A stretch of DNA of 17,173 nt from assembly GCA_934277865.1 (NCBI GenBank), contig CAKQVW010000021.1:1-17173 (forward strand), in the 5' to 3' direction. This stretch comes from an uncultured Pseudobdellovibrionaceae bacterium (GTDB taxonomy: Bacteria; Bdellovibrionota; Bdellovibrionia; Bdellovibrionales; JAMPXM01). The number at the start of each line of letters is the position of its first letter. Positions within the stretch are counted from its first letter, which is position 1. A model generated the notes under the pieces. That model was given only the letters and a program-made list of their open reading frames with translations, was not told the origin of the DNA and did not search any database. Positions 14,792 to 17,173 of the stretch are shown here, one piece after another. Position numbers and translations under genes: made by a program.

Positions 14792-16060
14792 ATGACATGG
14801 AAATCGACGCTCTCCCTTATTTGTGTTTCGGTATTCTCGATGGCTGCAGAGGCAGCCGACTTACCAAAAGCGACCGAAGATCTCATAGGTAGCTATCGCT
14901 ATCTCGAAGCACGCTCGCAAGACTTTCTCGAAAAGTTCGACAAGGCCGACGACCCTATGTCGGAAAAAAATTATGCCGAACTGATTGCGACTCGTATCTT
15001 GCGCGAACAGGCTGCGCACATGTTGGCGGAAAGACTCTTGAGGGACGACGCTTCGGACGACGAAATCGTGCTGATGCGCGAACTCAAAGCGCCCGAAAAG
15101 CCAGGAAGCTATATTTCCAGTTTGCCATTGCTGGATGATGTGGTGGAAGCCCTTGGCCACCTGGACGATGTTTCCGAGGCGAAACGCGAGGTTCGTCGCG
15201 ATCTGCTTGGTCGACTCGAACGAGTGTACGCGGCAGAAGAGCGCCTCGAGCTTGAAAAGGCGTGGGGAACGGGCGAGACCGTGCGCGAGGCCCGTGCGCA
15301 GGCCCGCAAATTTATGGCCGAAAAAACTCTGGAGACAGAAATTCAAAACTATGCCCGACGTTTGGTAAAAGACGTGGTGCTGCCGCCTTCGCGAAATCCA
15401 GCGGCTTCGGTTTCCTATCGGCCAAGCACCGGGCCTGAGGGAAATCTGACAGGGCGCGAGTTTCCGTCGAAGATGTGGGCGATTACCTATGATGACGGAC
15501 CAGCTCGGCAGACGGCGCAGATTTTGGACGAGCTTCTTAGCCGAAATATGAAAGCCACGTTCTTCTGGCTTTCCAAAAATGCTCCCAACTATGAAAAGAC
15601 AGCAGTCGCGCGCGCCAAAAAAGAAGGTCACGGACTTGCGAACCATTCGGCCACACATCAGCAGCTCACAAAATTAGGGCCGGCCGGGCTTGATAAAGAA
15701 ATCGCGGAGTCCACAAAAACCTTGGCTCGCATCTATGGTCAGTCGCTTGGGTTTTTCCGGCTTCCCTATGGGTCAGGCGTCAATAACTCGGCAATTCGCG
15801 ACCGTATTGCGAAGGCCGGTATGATTCACGTGTATTGGAATGTCGATACGCTTGACTGGCAGGATCGCAACCCCGACACGCTTTACAGCCGCACGATGAA
15901 GCAAATCGCCCGCCAAGGACGCGGAGTGATTTTGTTCCACGACATCCATAGCCAGACGGTGATTGCGAGTCGGCGCATGATGGATGATCTGCGCAAGCAG
16001 GGCGCAAAGGTGGTGACGATGGCCGAAGCCGTGTCGGCGATCAACGGAGTCACGCCATGA
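14792..16060 (+). CDS. secreted polysaccharide deacetylase (NodB/CE4) with N-terminal helical domain
   Basis: A 422-residue secreted enzyme that would remove N-acetyl groups from a GlcNAc-type glycan such as chitin oligomers or peptidoglycan. The first residues form a signal peptide (MTWKSTLSLICVSVFSMAAEA, cut likely after AEA). About 200 helical, charged residues of unknown function follow, then the NodB domain from about 225: AITYDDGPA with Asp234-Asp235, ANHSATHQQL with metal ligands His285 and His289, FRLPYGSG, YWNVDTLDW and GVILFHDIH with catalytic His383. All catalytic positions are intact. The start is uncertain: the ATG at 14792 gives the most typical signal peptide, the ATG at 14774 adds six residues, and neither has a good Shine-Dalgarno. 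The stop overlaps the next gene by ATGA. Confidence 0.9.
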   Translation: MTWKSTLSLICVSVFSMAAEAADLPKATEDLIGSYRYLEARSQDFLEKFDKADDPMSEKNYAELIATRILREQAAHMLAERLLRDDASDDEIVLMRELKAPEKPGSYISSLPLLDDVVEALGHLDDVSEAKREVRRDLLGRLERVYAAEERLELEKAWGTGETVREARAQARKFMAEKTLETEIQNYARRLVKDVVLPPSRNPAASVSYRPSTGPEGNLTGREFPSKMWAITYDDGPARQTAQILDELLSRNMKATFFWLSKNAPNYEKTAVARAKKEGHGLANHSATHQQLTKLGPAGLDKEIAESTKTLARIYGQSLGFFRLPYGSGVNNSAIRDRIAKAGMIHVYWNVDTLDWQDRNPDTLYSRTMKQIARQGRGVILFHDIHSQTVIASRRMMDDLRKQGAKVVTMAEAVSAINGVTP

Positions 16061-16635
16061 TGCGCGAGACGAGATGGCTACTGGCGCTTATGCTTCTCGT
16101 CACGGGCTGCCAGTCGGCCAGTCGTGGCGATCGCGACCCGCGCCCGGCAGAGGATGCGCTGGAGGTTGTGTTGTCGCGACTTTCGTTAAAAGAGCTCGAC
16201 CAGGCGGCGTTGGTGTTTCGTGTGGCCTTCGATAAATCTTTGGAAAGCTGGCAAGGACCCGACGATCTCGTTGTGGCGGGGTGTGCGATCTCCGGTGCAC
16301 TTGCAGAAAATGGTTTGGCCGAGGTGAGGCCGTGGCTAGAACGGCGCACGGAGGAAGAAGCCAAGCGTGTTGCGGAGGCTCCTAAAACCTACAAACTTCC
16401 AATCGATGAAGAGAACTGCACCAAGGATTGTTCGTGCGGACTTGGGCTTCGTATTTTGGAAGCCGCTGATCTCGACAAACAGTCGCATTCTCGTGTCAAA
16501 GACCTCAAGCGGCTGAGGGCGACGCTAGAGTCTCGGGCCGAACTGATTTCCGCTGAACGCGCCGAATTTTGTACAGAATCTCTGACTTGGGTCTGCTCGT
16601 CCGAACTTCTTAAACAGCTGCGTTTAAAAAGATAA
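16057..16635 (+). CDS. cysteine-rich lipoprotein of unknown function
   Basis: A 192-residue predicted lipoprotein. The N-terminus MMRETRWLLALMLLVTGCQS has basic residues, a hydrophobic run and the lipobox VTGC, giving lipidated Cys18. Gln at +2 suggests sorting to the outer membrane. The mature part holds six cysteines (76, 121, 125, 127, 172, 180), including a tight C-x3-C-x-C cluster, which could form three disulfides in the periplasm. No known domain is recognised. The ATG lies within the deacetylase stop (ATGA, 16057-16060), so the two are probably translated together and may work together at the envelope. Its stop codon lies inside the first operator of the downstream hip-type operon. 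Confidence 0.85.
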   Translation: MMRETRWLLALMLLVTGCQSASRGDRDPRPAEDALEVVLSRLSLKELDQAALVFRVAFDKSLESWQGPDDLVVAGCAISGALAENGLAEVRPWLERRTEEEAKRVAEAPKTYKLPIDEENCTKDCSCGLGLRILEAADLDKQSHSRVKDLKRLRATLESRAELISAERAEFCTESLTWVCSSELLKQLRLKR

Positions 16636-16660
16636 ATATACCCGAAGAGGTATATTTATC
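16631..16660. promoter_or_regulatory. HipB-type operator O1 (perfect 12-bp-arm inverted repeat)
   Basis: GATAAATATACC at 16631-16642 and GGTATATTTATC at 16649-16660 are exact reverse complements around CGAAGA. The core TATACC-N6-GGTATA recurs twice downstream. It contains the lipoprotein stop codon (16633-16635). With no T-run after it, it looks like a protein-binding dyad more than a terminator. E. coli HipB binds a comparable dyad with TATCC/GGATA half-sites. Confidence 0.75.
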
Positions 16661-16676
16661 TAATCTCGTACCAAAT

Positions 16677-16694
16677 AGTACCCTTTCGGGTATA
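16677..16694. promoter_or_regulatory. HipB-type operator O2 (imperfect)
   Basis: TACC-CTTTCG-GGTATA: the right half-site matches O1 fully, while the left matches only TACC. TACCC and GGGTA (16679-16683, 16688-16692) are self-complementary. The dyad centre is 40 bp from that of O1. Confidence 0.6.
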
Positions 16695-16708
16695 CTTTTA
16701 TAAAAACA

Positions 16709-16737
16709 TTGCCTAGATATACCTTAACGGGTATAAA
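16709..16737 (+). promoter_or_regulatory. candidate hipB promoter (possibly leaderless)
   Basis: TTGCCT (16709-16714) and TATAAA (16732-16737) are 17 bases apart. The -35 matches consensus at four of six positions and the -10 at five of six. The expected start of transcription falls at or within a base or two of the hipB ATG at 16743, and no Shine-Dalgarno precedes that ATG. A leaderless message is therefore likely if this is the promoter used. Confidence 0.55.
16718..16735. promoter_or_regulatory. HipB-type operator O3, inside the hipB promoter
   Basis: TATACC-TTAACG-GGTATA has both half-sites intact. The dyad centre is 41 bp from that of O2. It lies between the candidate -35 and -10 and overlaps the -10, so occupancy would block transcription of hipB. 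Confidence 0.72.
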
Positions 16738-16742
16738 AAATT

Positions 16743-16961
16743 ATGGATTTGAGAAGATCTAAGTTAGAGAGCACGGTATCCGGGTTTGTGAAGCTCAAGA
16801 GAAAGCAGCTTGGAATCACTCAGGTGGAACTGGCGGAGCGAGCTGGCGTCGGGCTTCGATTTGTTCGCGAGCTTGAGCAGGGCAAGGCCACCTTGCGATG
16901 CGATCGAGTCAATGTCGTCCTGGCTCTCTTCGGCGCACGGTTGGGACCAGTGCCGCTATGA
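16743..16961 (+). CDS. HipB-like antitoxin / Xre-family repressor
   Basis: A 72-residue Cro/CI-type helix-turn-helix protein that would repress its own operon and neutralise or bridge the HipA-type toxin. The HTH core spans about residues 15-60: KLKRKQLGITQVELAERAGVG, with the scaffold helix ITQVELAERAG and recognition helix LRFVRELEQGK. It continues with the family's typical TLRCDRVNVVLALFGARLG. At 72 residues it is shorter than E. coli HipB (88) and lacks that protein's C-terminal tail. An in-frame TAA at 16734-16736 makes the ATG at 16743 the first possible start. The upstream region is AT-rich and holds three matching operators. It overlaps the next gene by ATGA (16958-16961), as in hip operons. 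Confidence 0.9.
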   Translation: MDLRRSKLESTVSGFVKLKRKQLGITQVELAERAGVGLRFVRELEQGKATLRCDRVNVVLALFGARLGPVPL

Positions 16962-17173
16962 CCAAAAGAGGTAAGGTTTTTTTTCGAGATGCTCTCGCTG
17001 GCCACATTGAACTGCGAGATGGTGAATACATATTCTCCTACGACAGGAGTTATCTGAATTCGCCTGAGGCCGTTGCCGTCAGTGTGACACTTCCTTTGCG
17101 GGAAGAGGAATTTCGTCAGACCACGCTTTTCTCGTTTTTCGATGGCCTAATTCCTGAGGGATGGCTTCTGGAT
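16958..17173 (+). CDS. HipA N-terminal-domain protein (HipS-like or HipA), partial at the 3' edge
   Basis: Seventy-two codons are visible, open to the window end. The sequence has the features of the HipA N-terminal subdomain 1: VFFRDALAGHIE, EYIFSYDRSYLNSPEA, VSVTLPLREEEF, and then FFDGLIPEGWLLD. In single-chain HipA proteins this region leads into the kinase. In HipBST systems it is a separate protein of about 100 residues (HipS), followed by the kinase HipT. The GLIPEGWLLD ending resembles, from memory, the short stand-alone proteins, so I favour HipS; the stop codon that would settle it lies beyond the window. Translation is probably coupled to hipB through ATGA. Confidence 0.85.
   Translation, partial: MTKRGKVFFRDALAGHIELRDGEYIFSYDRSYLNSPEAVAVSVTLPLREEEFRQTTLFSFFDGLIPEGWLLD

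Overview
The window reads as ordinary chromosomal DNA of a free-living Gram-negative bacterium. Evidence for this is two proteins with Sec or lipoprotein signals, a MpaA-like murein peptide enzyme, sigma-54 NtrC-type control, and an amino-sugar operon. My best guess for the lineage is a moderately GC-rich member of Bdellovibrionota or a related former deltaproteobacterial group. That is an inference from protein style and gene mix, not something the sequence proves. I saw no rRNA, tRNA, CRISPR array, insertion sequence or prophage structural gene.

Layout. (1) Positions 1-972, minus: thiolase, cut off by the window edge at its NEA motif. (2) 1113-2435, plus: purD, divergent from the thiolase. 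(3) 2441-3190, minus: an unrecognised exported protein. (4) 3191-3421: a structured intergenic region with a long imperfect inverted repeat, a nested palindrome and a terminator-like hairpin, placed just before a plus-strand orphan methyltransferase-like gene (3422-4084). (5) 4077-9865, minus: a five-gene cluster read leftward: MpaA-like M14 peptidase, HAD phosphatase-like protein, PAS/GAF histidine kinase, NtrC-type response regulator, GNAT acetyltransferase. The first three are joined by ATGA overlaps. The regulator has its own candidate promoter. (6) 9991-13224, plus: glmU-glmS, the route to glucosamine-6-phosphate and UDP-GlcNAc, divergent from the murein peptide/signalling cluster. (7) 13211-14641, minus: a membrane-anchored SGNH/GDSL-like protein that overlaps the glmS stop. 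(8) 14792-16635, plus: a secreted polysaccharide deacetylase with a long helical N-terminal region, coupled by ATGA to a cysteine-rich lipoprotein. (9) 16631-17173, plus: the start of a HipB/HipA-type toxin-antitoxin operon, with three phased operators, hipB, and the first 72 codons of a HipA N-terminal-domain (HipS-like) gene.

Much of the window concerns the cell envelope. GlmU/GlmS make UDP-GlcNAc, MpaA-like and NodB enzymes act on murein peptides or glycans, and several other products are exported. The two-component genes sit in the same transcription unit as the murein peptidase, so a link between wall turnover and sigma-54 transcription is plausible but unproven.

The most interesting signals are: the HipB-type operator array (TATACC-N6-GGTATA, dyad centres 40 and 41 bp apart) with a candidate leaderless hipB promoter and a probable split HipS/HipT arrangement running off the edge; a histidine kinase with an intact H-box but a degenerate ATP-binding domain and a receiver-like N-terminus lacking the acceptor Asp; and the unexplained folded element in front of the methyltransferase-like gene.
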